A stretch of 50,091 nucleotides of DNA from Phycisphaerales bacterium (GTDB lineage: Bacteria > Bacteroidota > Bacteroidia > Chitinophagales > Chitinophagaceae), in the NCBI GenBank assembly GCA_030053995.1, contig JASGCP010000003.1:1-50091 (forward strand). Reading direction: 5' to 3'. Below the pieces are notes generated by a model. It did not search any database and was not told the origin of the DNA. It worked only from the letters and a program-made list of their open reading frames with translations. Below are positions 9,512-16,634 of the stretch, piece by piece. The stretch's first letter is position 1, and every line of letters starts with the position of its first letter. The position numbers were made by a program, and so were the translations under genes.

Positions 9512-10510
9512 TTATCGTACGCGTTTTTCTATTTCTTCCGATACATTCAGAAATAAAAAATCAGGAAATTGATTGAGAAATTTTGTAGCCGTGTAACACA
9601 TCTTTTTTTGGAGGGTATGAGCAAGTTCAATCGTTATCAACGGAGGGCGCCTTTTTATCTTCGATATGATGGTGCCGATGACTGCTATGGTGAAGAGTAA
9701 GAAATTAGGCACTGGTTTCATTGATGTGGTACCCTTTTTGTTTGCTATACTAAAAAGTTCTTGATAGGTTAAATTCTGTGCATTAAGAATAAATCGCTCA
9801 TTTTGAATAATACTATTCATGAGCATTATTAACGCCTTTGCAACATCTTGTACCATAATAAATCCTGAAGCACCGGCAGGATAAAAAAAATGTTTTTTGA
9901 GTAAATTCATAGATAAATCCGGTGCCTTATTGCTATAACCTATAATGACTGATGGATTAACAACCACTACGGATAACCCTTCTGCTACACCACGCCACAC
10001 TTCTAATTCAGCTAAATATTTTGTTTCTGCATAAATGCCCCTGATTAATTTAGGTCGCGTAGTAGTCTGTCCCTCTGACAAAGGCTCATTATCTATCGAT
10101 GTTGTATCCAGCGTAGCTACTGAACTCACAAAAACTAATTTTTGTATTTTATGTTGCAGACTCATGTCCACAATATGTTTTGTACCCTTCACATTGGTGT
10201 CATACATTTTTTCATAATTATTCTCGGTCAGCGATACAAAAGCTGCGGTATGATAAACATGTGTAACACCAATGAATACAGCTTTTATATCTGCCAAATC
10301 ACGAATGTCAGCATAAATCCATTCTAGTTTAGGATGTTGCATTTCAGGGATACGGCGCTTGTGGTATAAAGCACGAATCATGCCTACGGATGTTAAATCG
10401 CCTTGTAACAATTGCTTAATTAACTCGGTACCGAGAAAACCACTTCCCCCAGTTACTAAAATAACAGACGGCTTATCAAACTTATTGAGATGTTGGGTTT
10501 GTCCTTGCAC
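9512..10510 (-). CDS. NAD-dependent epimerase/dehydratase (dihydroflavonol-reductase-like SDR)
   Basis: This extended short-chain dehydrogenase begins with a Rossmann loop, VILVTGGSGFLGTELIKQLL. It continues with an acidic-residue adenine pocket (YADIRD), the VYHTAAFVSL strand and the catalytic pair in YAETKYLAE. The NPSVIIGYSNKAPD region resembles the dihydroflavonol-4-reductase-like group, which acts on varied ketones or sugar nucleotides. The 332-aa length is normal. It lies 30 bp downstream of the ferredoxin oxidoreductase gene and is probably co-transcribed. The true substrate is unknown. Confidence 0.88.
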   Translation of the reverse strand: MQGQTQHLNKFDKPSVILVTGGSGFLGTELIKQLLQGDLTSVGMIRALYHKRRIPEMQHPKLEWIYADIRDLADIKAVFIGVTHVYHTAAFVSLTENNYEKMYDTNVKGTKHIVDMSLQHKIQKLVFVSSVATLDTTSIDNEPLSEGQTTTRPKLIRGIYAETKYLAELEVWRGVAEGLSVVVVNPSVIIGYSNKAPDLSMNLLKKHFFYPAGASGFIMVQDVAKALIMLMNSIIQNERFILNAQNLTYQELFSIANKKGTTSMKPVPNFLLFTIAVIGTIISKIKRRPPLITIELAHTLQKKMCYTATKFLNQFPDFLFLNVSEEIEKRVR

Positions 10511-10540
10511 AGTTTTGTCTTTTTATCTCTAAAAATAATA

Positions 10541-11587
10541 TTAATCAATTTGCCATACTTCACGACCGCTTAACAATTTATTAAGATCACCAACACCTTT
10601 ATCTTTAATAGCTTGTTCTATTTGTTGTTTCAGCATATCCTCATAACAAGGTCTTAGTACATCATAAAAAACACCAAATGGTCTTGGCAAATGGTCTTCA
10701 TGCGTTGGGCTATCAAACATTCTAACTAAAATTTGTGCCTTAGATAAGTCTTGTTCGTCATGTACGCAACAATCAGAAACGGACCATGTACTTCCTTTAT
10801 CAAGATCAATGACAACAGGCTTTAATCCGTCTAAACGAATACCTTTATTATTAGTAGCCCCAAATAATAGCGGTTTCCCGTGCTCTAAAAATAAAGTTTC
10901 ATTAGCTTTGGTGTTTTTTTCTGTAAATATTTCAAAAGCCCCGTCATTAAAAATATTACAATTTTGATAAATTTCTAAAAAGGATGTTCCCTTATGTTTA
11001 TGTGCACGCGTCAACATAGCTTGTAAATGTTTAGGGTCCCTATCCATACTTCTAGCAACAAAACTAGCATCAGCACCCATTGCTAAGGCTAACGGATTGA
11101 ACGGATGATCAATGCTACCCATGGGGGTACTCTTGGTAATTTTATTCACTTCTGAAGTAGGTGAATACTGCCCTTTCGTTAGTCCGTAAATTTGGTTATT
11201 AAAGATTAAAAAATTAACATCAAAATTTCTTCGTAGCAAATGAATGGTATGATTACCACCAATACTGAGACTATCGCCATCACCTGAAACAATCCATATA
11301 CTCAACTCCGGACGCGTTGCTTTTAGTCCGCTTGCAATAGCTGTCGCTCGGCCATGTATCGAATGCATACCATAGGTATCCATGTAATAAGGAAATCTGG
11401 AAGAACAACCAATACCACTTATAACAACTACTTGCTCTTTAGGAATACCAAGTGTTGGGAGCACTTTCTGTACTTGTGCGAGGATAGAGTAATCACCGCA
11501 ACCAGGGCACCAACGAATCTCTTGATCACTTGAAAAGTCTTTGGCGGTTAGTACAGAAGATTGGGGCGGATTTAATGTTTCTACCAT
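10541..11587 (-). CDS. korB: 2-oxoacid:ferredoxin oxidoreductase, beta subunit
   Basis: This is the thiamine-diphosphate-binding subunit of a 2-oxoglutarate (or related 2-oxoacid):ferredoxin oxidoreductase, which makes acyl-CoA and reduced ferredoxin. The N-terminus carries RWCPGCGDYSILAQVQK, with the Cys pair typical of the family. The GIGCSSRFPYYMDTYGMHSIHGRA block and the TPP motif VSGDGDSLSIGGNHTIHLLRRN follow. The 348-aa length is normal for KorB. The alpha/gamma partner (KorA) normally sits next to it but is absent from this window; the neighbours are an SDR reductase and lpdA. 2-Oxoglutarate specificity rather than pyruvate is inferred from overall similarity. Confidence 0.9.
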   Translation of the reverse strand: MVETLNPPQSSVLTAKDFSSDQEIRWCPGCGDYSILAQVQKVLPTLGIPKEQVVVISGIGCSSRFPYYMDTYGMHSIHGRATAIASGLKATRPELSIWIVSGDGDSLSIGGNHTIHLLRRNFDVNFLIFNNQIYGLTKGQYSPTSEVNKITKSTPMGSIDHPFNPLALAMGADASFVARSMDRDPKHLQAMLTRAHKHKGTSFLEIYQNCNIFNDGAFEIFTEKNTKANETLFLEHGKPLLFGATNNKGIRLDGLKPVVIDLDKGSTWSVSDCCVHDEQDLSKAQILVRMFDSPTHEDHLPRPFGVFYDVLRPCYEDMLKQQIEQAIKDKGVGDLNKLLSGREVWQID

Positions 11588-11698
11588 AATCGTAAATTTT
11601 ATTTACCAAAAAATAGACAAAACTACACAGAAAGAATACGACTACCCTATATATGCAAAGAATAAAACGATTATCAATAAAAGAGCGAACTTATAATC

Positions 11699-13108
11699 CT
11701 ATAAATCAGTTGCTACGCCATAAGCCACCGCCGTAGCTTCTTTCAAAGCCTCACTCATGGTAGGATGCGGATGAATAGCATGTAATACCTCGTGAGCTGT
11801 TGTCTCTAATTTTCTAGCTAAAACAACTTCTGCTATCAGTTCTGTTACATTATACCCAATCAAATGGCAACCGAGTAATTCACCATACTGAGCATCATAA
11901 ATAATTTTTACAAATCCATCGGTAGCACCACTAGCGGTAGCTTTACCACTAGCAACAAAGGGGAATTTGCCAACTTTTAATTGATAACCTGCTTCCTTAG
12001 CCGCTTTTTCAGTAAACCCTACACTTGCAATTTCGGGTGTACAATAGGTACATCCGGGCACATTATTATAGTCAATGGTATCCGGCAAGTGTGCATATTT
12101 TTTTTCTAAGTATCCAATATGCTCCGCCGCAATAATGCCTTCATTTGAAGCAACATGTGCCAATGATTGTCCTGGCGAGCAGTCGCCTATTGCATATACA
12201 CCGGCTATGGATGTTTGCTGATATTCATTCACAACAATTTTATTTTTTTCTACCTTAATATTATGCTCCTCTAAGCCAATATTTTCGATATTAGCAACAA
12301 CCCCTACGGCACTTAAAACAACATCTGCTTGTAATGAGAATGTACTACCGTCTTGTCTTTTTATTAATGCCGTTACCCCGGTGCCAGTTGCATCTACTTT
12401 TTCTACTGAGCAAGATGTGTATATATCAATACCTTGTTTCTTGTATTGCTTTTCTAACTCTTTAGAAATATCCTCATCTTCTACTGGAACAATGCGTGGT
12501 AGGAACTCTACAATTGAAACTTTAGTACCCATCGTTTGATAGACATAAGCAAACTCAATGCCAATAGCACCACTACCAACAATGATCATGCTTTTAGGCT
12601 GTTGTGTTAAAGACATGGCTTCGCGGTAGCCAATTATTTTTTTGCCATCTTGTTTCAGATTAGGTAATTCTTTACTTCGCCCTCCGGTAGCAATTATAAT
12701 GTATTTAGCTTCTATATTTTTTTTAGAACCATCGGCAATAGTAACTTCCACCAAATTTTTAGATTTAATTTTGCCGTACCCCATTACAACTTCAATTTTA
12801 TTTTTCTTCATTAAAAATTGAATACCCTTACTCATTTTATCGGCTACATTCCTACTTCTTTTGATAACGGCACTAAAATCTACTTGGACGCCGGTCGCAG
12901 CAATACCGTAATCTTGACTATGCTTAAGGTTTTCATATACTTGAGCACTTTTTAACAGTGCTTTTGTTGGAATACAGCCCCAGTTTAAACAAATACCGCC
13001 TAAACTTTCCTTCTCAACAATAACCACTGATAGCCCTAACTGTGCTGCACGAATAGCGGCCGGATAACCACCTGGTCCACTGCCTATAACAACAAGATCA
13101 AATTTCAT
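11699..13108 (-). CDS. lpdA: Dihydrolipoyl dehydrogenase (E3)
   Basis: This FAD enzyme reoxidises the lipoyl groups of 2-oxoacid dehydrogenase complexes and of the glycine cleavage system. The N-terminal FAD loop is VIGSGPGGYPAAIRAAQLG and the redox disulfide is GGICLNWGCIPTKALL. The NAD-binding loop is IVGSGAIGIEFAYVY. The dimer-interface catalytic His-Glu is in HAIHPHPTMSEALKEA. At 469 residues it is full length. It is not clustered with an E2 gene, but sucA (E1 of the 2-oxoglutarate complex) lies 3.5 kb away on the other strand. E3 is often shared between complexes. Confidence 0.97.
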   Translation of the reverse strand: MKFDLVVIGSGPGGYPAAIRAAQLGLSVVIVEKESLGGICLNWGCIPTKALLKSAQVYENLKHSQDYGIAATGVQVDFSAVIKRSRNVADKMSKGIQFLMKKNKIEVVMGYGKIKSKNLVEVTIADGSKKNIEAKYIIIATGGRSKELPNLKQDGKKIIGYREAMSLTQQPKSMIIVGSGAIGIEFAYVYQTMGTKVSIVEFLPRIVPVEDEDISKELEKQYKKQGIDIYTSCSVEKVDATGTGVTALIKRQDGSTFSLQADVVLSAVGVVANIENIGLEEHNIKVEKNKIVVNEYQQTSIAGVYAIGDCSPGQSLAHVASNEGIIAAEHIGYLEKKYAHLPDTIDYNNVPGCTYCTPEIASVGFTEKAAKEAGYQLKVGKFPFVASGKATASGATDGFVKIIYDAQYGELLGCHLIGYNVTELIAEVVLARKLETTAHEVLHAIHPHPTMSEALKEATAVAYGVATDL

Positions 13109-13293
13109 AGTATGATAAATTAATTAATTTTTTAAACTATTCCCATTCACTCGATACTGTAAAATTAGTTTAAATATTCTTTTTATAGTCTCAAAAATCT
13201 ATTTACACAATATTTTCCCATAATCTCGTTGCCATTTATATTCAAAAATAATCCGTGCAATCTTTTAATCGGTGTAATTCTTGATTCAGACAA

Positions 13294-13328
13294 AATAAAA
13301 CAGGCAACTAAGCGTTGCCTGTTTTATT
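13294..13328 (-). terminator. Perfect 15-bp hairpin terminator
   Basis: A perfect inverted repeat (AATAAAACAGGCAAC and its complement) with a 5-base loop lies 57 bp past the inferred stop of the peptide gene at 13385-13697. The A/T flanks make it readable as an intrinsic terminator on either strand. Confidence 0.8.
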
Positions 13329-13384
13329 CATTATTCTTTTTGAAAATAGGATTAAACTTTCATTCCATTTGTAAGGCTGAAAAT

Positions 13385-13697
13385 TAGCCAACAGGTATGC
13401 AAGGTGTCCCATTGCCATCATGACCGCCCCCACAGAAAGAAGAATTACCAGCTTTACAGCTTAGCGTATCTGCAACAGCTTCACACCCAAGCCAAAATGT
13501 CATAGCACAAAGAGTTACAAACCCTTCACAACTGCCTTCTGGACAACATGCCATACCATTTAAACATGCCTCGTATTTAGTTCCAGGAGGATTACGCTCA
13601 CAATATTTAAGCGGGGGACCTATTTTAATTCTGCCCCTCTTAATTTCTTTAAGTCAGTTCTTGCTAATTGTGTACCCAAGTGTAATTGTTTCGTCAT
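13385..13697 (-). pseudogene. Frameshifted GG-leader, Cys-rich peptide precursor
   Basis: This gene is absent from the ORF track. From ATG at 13697 the frame reads MTKQLHLGTQLARTDLKKLRGAELK and stops at 13620. Adding one G to the GGGG run (13634-13637) restores a canonical ...DLKKLRGG leader and opens a core with CERNPPGTKYEACLNGMACC. A second single-base loss near 13443 is needed to reach the natural-looking end FCGGGHDGNGTPCIPVG at 13385. The repaired core has 10 cysteines. The leader aligns with that of the intact precursor at 31504 (LG..L.RT[ED]LK...LRGG), the type cleaved by C39 peptidase exporters. A promoter at 13726-13757 and a terminator at 13294-13328 frame it. It could be a real pseudogene, a phase-variable gene or carry assembly indels. 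Confidence 0.7.
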
Positions 13698-13725
13698 TTT
13701 AAATTTTTAAAGGTTAATTAATGCA

Positions 13726-13757
13726 CCAAGTTACAAAAAAAAAGCACTCCCTCCAAA
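13726..13757 (-). promoter_or_regulatory. Bacteroidetes-type promoter for the peptide pseudogene
   Basis: On the minus strand, TTTG is followed after 20 bases by TAACTTGG. This matches the Bacteroidetes -33 TTTG / -7 TAnnTTTG consensus with one mismatch in the -7 element. It lies about 30 bases upstream of the ATG at 13697. Confidence 0.55.
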
Positions 13758-13794
13758 AAAATATTTAACGATCATTTACCAATGGTATAGTTAA

Positions 13795-13815
13795 GGCTCT
13801 ATGACGCGGGATATA
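13795..13815 (+). repeat. Solo terminal repeat of the MITE-like family
   Basis: GGCTCTATGACGCGGGATA matches the element terminus for its first 12 bases and stops abutting the stop codon of the 130-aa gene (13816). No opposing end is seen nearby, so this looks like a relic. Confidence 0.6.
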
Positions 13816-14208
13816 TCAGGCTACCACCTTAATATATATCGCCTCAGGGTAATTACCACCAAATACATATTCTGTAACAGGGCATAGCCAGAGGGTATGA
13901 TTCCATTCATCTAATTTATAATAAGCCCCGTATTCCACAGGAGCATGACCAATACGATCAAGATATTCTTTATCAATGCCCATCATTTTTTTATGAATGA
14001 CATATTCGTAGGATGGGAATTCATGCGTACTAAAGGTCAAAGTAATTTTGTTGCCGTTATTAGACAATCTATCCAAAAGAGTATCTGCACCTTGTACCAT
14101 CATTAAATTAGCCTTGGAACCTAAACCTTGCTCTATAAAATCAGGTAAATCGATATACCATGTGTGCGACTCTTTGATAAAACTTTTTGTAATTGATGTT
14201 GTTACCAT
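13816..14208 (-). CDS. Conserved hypothetical protein, 130 aa
   Basis: This is a soluble protein with no signal peptide or membrane helix. It is rich in aromatics and has an orderly alpha/beta pattern: HTWYIDLPDF, the ANLMMVQGADTLLDRLS segment, and a C-terminal YKLDEWNHTLWLCPVTEYVFGGNYPEAIYIKVV. It faintly recalls a small family of unknown function seen in Bacteroidota (possibly DUF6717), but I cannot confirm that. Codon use and composition look coding, unlike the flanking repeats. It sits between a solo repeat end directly at its stop codon and the complete MITE-like element about 140 bp upstream, so it is part of the accessory island. Function is unknown. Confidence 0.7.
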   Translation of the reverse strand: MVTTSITKSFIKESHTWYIDLPDFIEQGLGSKANLMMVQGADTLLDRLSNNGNKITLTFSTHEFPSYEYVIHKKMMGIDKEYLDRIGHAPVEYGAYYKLDEWNHTLWLCPVTEYVFGGNYPEAIYIKVVA

Positions 14209-14350
14209 TTTATTTATTAATTAAACATTGCGTTCTATATATCTTACAAAGATATTTTTTTATTTTGAATTGGCAAAGCATACAATTGACAAATAGTTGT
14301 TAACAATTGTTAATGATAACTAATTCAGTCCTTGCATCTTAATATTATTT

Positions 14351-14658
14351 GGTTTTATGACGAAAAGGGTGGGTAGTTTATCTTAATTTCATATTGATTA
14401 TCATTGAGCATATAGCCGGAATCCCCTTAGATTTAGATGAAGGGCGTTGCAAAACAAGGCGAACAAAGTGCCCATCGAAAATGGTGAAGGAGAATATAAG
14501 TAGAGACGGGGCATGCATCGTCTCTACATCAGGCTTGATTTTTTCTTTTTTTTGTATCAACACAAAAGAAAGAAAAATGACCTTATAAAATATCAAATTG
14601 TAGTTTTAAAAATCAATTCATTTCTACCATTTTTACCCACTCAATTCGTCATAGAGCC
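14351..14658 (+). mobile_element. Complete 308-bp MITE-like element with terminal inverted repeats
   Basis: The left end GGTTTTATGACGAAAAGGG and the right end (complement GGCTCTATGACGAATTGAG) form imperfect inverted repeats of about 25 bp. A 7-bp direct repeat ATTATTT directly abuts both ends, resembling a target duplication. Inside is a 9-bp hairpin (GTAGAGACG, 14500-14527) and a T/A-rich imperfect hairpin, but no convincing transposase ORF; the track's 64-aa ORF is noncoding. The left part matches 49909-50091 and the right part matches 1-85 and 44010-44090. GG-starting ends with about 8-bp duplications would fit ISL3-like mobilisation in trans, which is an inference. Confidence 0.78.
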
Positions 14659-14684
14659 ATTATTTTATTTTAATGAAAAATATT

Positions 14685-14714
14685 TTTGGAATTATCAAAA
14701 AAAAAATAACTTTG
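14685..14714 (+). promoter_or_regulatory. Bacteroidetes-type promoter upstream of the propeller lipoprotein
   Basis: TTTG (14685-14688) is followed after 18 bases by TAACTTTG (14707-14714), a perfect TAnnTTTG -7 element. The ATG of the lipoprotein lies 52 bases further. The promoter begins only 27 bp after the MITE-like element ends. Confidence 0.65.
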
Positions 14715-14766
14715 CGAAAAAATATTGTTAACGGGGGTGGGAATATCCCTTTAAATATAAATTTCT

Positions 14767-15918
14767 ATGAAAAAAATCTGGTTATTCTTATCATCTTCTC
14801 TTTTCTTATTTTCTTTTACTATTCTATCTTGTACTAAGGAAATTGAAATGCCTAACAGTAATGCTATTGCTAATGGTCGTACGAGTACCACCAATACGCT
14901 TCATGATGGTACCAATGTAAATGGTGTTATGGAAATAGTCGATAATTCTGGTAATGGTGGATTTTTGTATACAAACAATGGTGGACAAACTTGGGCTCCA
15001 GTACAAATGAATCATGGGAATATGATTGTTAGCTCGGTTGTATTTAGTTCAGATACTAATGGGGTGGCGGTAGGGAATTATCCTTCAGGAACAGCAACAA
15101 ACAACATATATTCCTATACAAGCGATGGCGGGCGTACTTGGTCTAATCCTCAATCAATCAGCGGTATGGGTACTATTAATGCCATTGCCTTTAGTTCACC
15201 AGCCAACGGTGTAGCAGTAGGCAACAACGGTTTGTATTGTTTGACAAACGACGGTGGACATAATTGGTCTGCCCCTAAATTACTAGGTGGTAACGACGCT
15301 ATGAACATTAGTTCTATTGCTTTTAGTTCAGCTACAAATGGTGTGGTAGTAGGAAGCAATAACTATTTTTGTGCGTATTCTTATACAAACGATGGCGGAA
15401 ATAATTGGTTTAGTTGGATGGAGATTCCATTAGTCCCAGCTCATAACAATATTTCTTCTGTTGCATTTAATTCAACTCTTAATGGTACACTTTTAGGAGG
15501 GGCTACTGGGACATATTTCAGTACAAACAACAGCGGGGATACTTGGTATCCAACAGCAACATCAGGTGACGCATTAAAAGCTATTTATTCTGTTGTATTT
15601 AATTCAGCTACCACAGGGGTAGTCATATCATCCAATAAAGTAAAAAGTAGTGATCTTACTTATGGTTTATATCGCTATACAGATGATGGTGGGCAGTCTT
15701 GGTCTGATCCATACGGAATAAATGGTATGAGTAATATTTATTCTGTTGCTTTTAGTTCAGCTACAAATGGTGTGGTAGTAGGTTCTAATGGTAACAACGC
15801 TGTATATTCCTACACATCCAACCGTGGGCAGAGTTGGACTAATGTACAACCATGTGCTCCAAATTTTCAAATTGCTTTGAGTGTTGCATTTGCAAAGCCT
15901 CTTTTTTGGTGGTATTAA
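14767..15918 (+). CDS. Secreted beta-propeller lipoprotein with seven Asp-box repeats
   Basis: The N-terminus is a lipoprotein signal peptide ending in a lipobox (FTILSC, Cys at residue 22), so the protein should be membrane-anchored at the envelope or cell surface. The mature part consists of seven repeats. Each has an Asp-box/BNR-like motif (TNNGGQTW, TSDGGRTW, TNDGGHNW, TNDGGNNW, TNNSGDTW, TDDGGQSW, TSNRGQSW) and most are preceded by a strand like SVAFSSATNGVVVG. This fits a seven-bladed Ycf48/sialidase-like propeller, but no glycosidase catalytic residues are recognisable. Two repeats share 35 identical bases of DNA. It is flanked by transposon ends on both sides, and function is unknown. 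A binding or adhesion role is inference. Confidence 0.82.
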   Translation: MKKIWLFLSSSLFLFSFTILSCTKEIEMPNSNAIANGRTSTTNTLHDGTNVNGVMEIVDNSGNGGFLYTNNGGQTWAPVQMNHGNMIVSSVVFSSDTNGVAVGNYPSGTATNNIYSYTSDGGRTWSNPQSISGMGTINAIAFSSPANGVAVGNNGLYCLTNDGGHNWSAPKLLGGNDAMNISSIAFSSATNGVVVGSNNYFCAYSYTNDGGNNWFSWMEIPLVPAHNNISSVAFNSTLNGTLLGGATGTYFSTNNSGDTWYPTATSGDALKAIYSVVFNSATTGVVISSNKVKSSDLTYGLYRYTDDGGQSWSDPYGINGMSNIYSVAFSSATNGVVVGSNGNNAVYSYTSNRGQSWTNVQPCAPNFQIALSVAFAKPLFWWY

Positions 15919-15938
15919 TAGGGGATAATATTTAATGT

Positions 15939-15950
15939 GGCTCTATGACG
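15939..15950 (+). repeat. Solo terminal repeat of the MITE-like family
   Basis: GGCTCTATGACG followed by AAAC lies 20 bp past the lipoprotein stop. It has the left-end orientation with no matching right end before sucA, and leads straight into the separate inverted-repeat region. Confidence 0.6.
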
Positions 15951-15966
15951 AAACTGGCATAACTTA

Positions 15967-16579
15967 GGCTAAATCATTTTTTTGAGGTGCTAAGACGGGG
16001 GCGAGACAATAGACGAAAATTATTTTTGTCGGATATTTTTAAAATCCCATTTAATATTTGTCAATTGTAGGTGGTAACCCTTGCGGTTAACCTAAATTGT
16101 GTACATTATCTTTTGGGTGGTAAACCCCGCCCCTACAAATATAGTTTTGCGGTAAATAAACTGAAAAATGTTGTAATGGATGTATGAAAATTTCGTAGGG
16201 ATGTGCTATTGGTAGCAAATGGAATTCCCTCCAAAAAAAAATCCGTATGGATGAAACATCTAGCCAACAGTTATGCACCAGCTCATTTTCCTAATTGTAA
16301 ATATTAAAATACAGGTTTCATGCCTACGGACTTATCGGTTATGGTTCATTTAGGCTACCAATGTAGTTATGCCTACGGCATTAATTTTAATGGACAATGA
16401 ATGATTAATGTTTAATAAAGATTTTTGTAACAAGCATGCTAATCCTTCAATCCTCAAAATATTCGTGTAATCTGTAATCCGTGATTCATAAAATTGAAAG
16501 TTGAAAATTGAAAATGGCGAATTGGTTGACCATTATCTACCCCTAAAATCGCTTAGCACCTCAAAAAAATGATTTAGCC
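15967..16579. repeat. 613-bp segment bounded by perfect 28-bp inverted repeats
   Basis: Bases 15967-15994 (starting GGCTAAATCATTTTTTTG) are the exact complement of 16552-16579. Between them no credible gene is visible. There are short palindromic fragments (GGTAACC...GGTTAACC near 16070-16100; GGTGGTAAACCCCGCCCC near 16119) and two copies of ATGCCTACGG (16320-16380). It looks like a decayed nonautonomous element with nested debris, just upstream of sucA. Confidence 0.7.
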
Positions 16580-16634
16580 AAATATTGTTTGAAATTATAT
16601 CATTCTTCTTTTTATTGTATCTTTACTATTTTTT

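Noticed and set aside
13385-13697. Continuing the first core frame past 13443 without a second frameshift
   Set aside because: That frame loses cysteines, reads through the perfect terminator hairpin and ends beyond it. The alternative end restores two more Cys and stops before the hairpin.
14394-14588. 64-aa plus-strand ORF inside the MITE-like element
   Set aside because: Low-complexity translation crossing hairpins, and the frame is not kept in the copy at 49909. It is noncoding repeat sequence.
16087-16278. 63-aa minus-strand ORF between the lipoprotein and sucA
   Set aside because: Falls inside the inverted-repeat debris, with no family resemblance or coding-like start.
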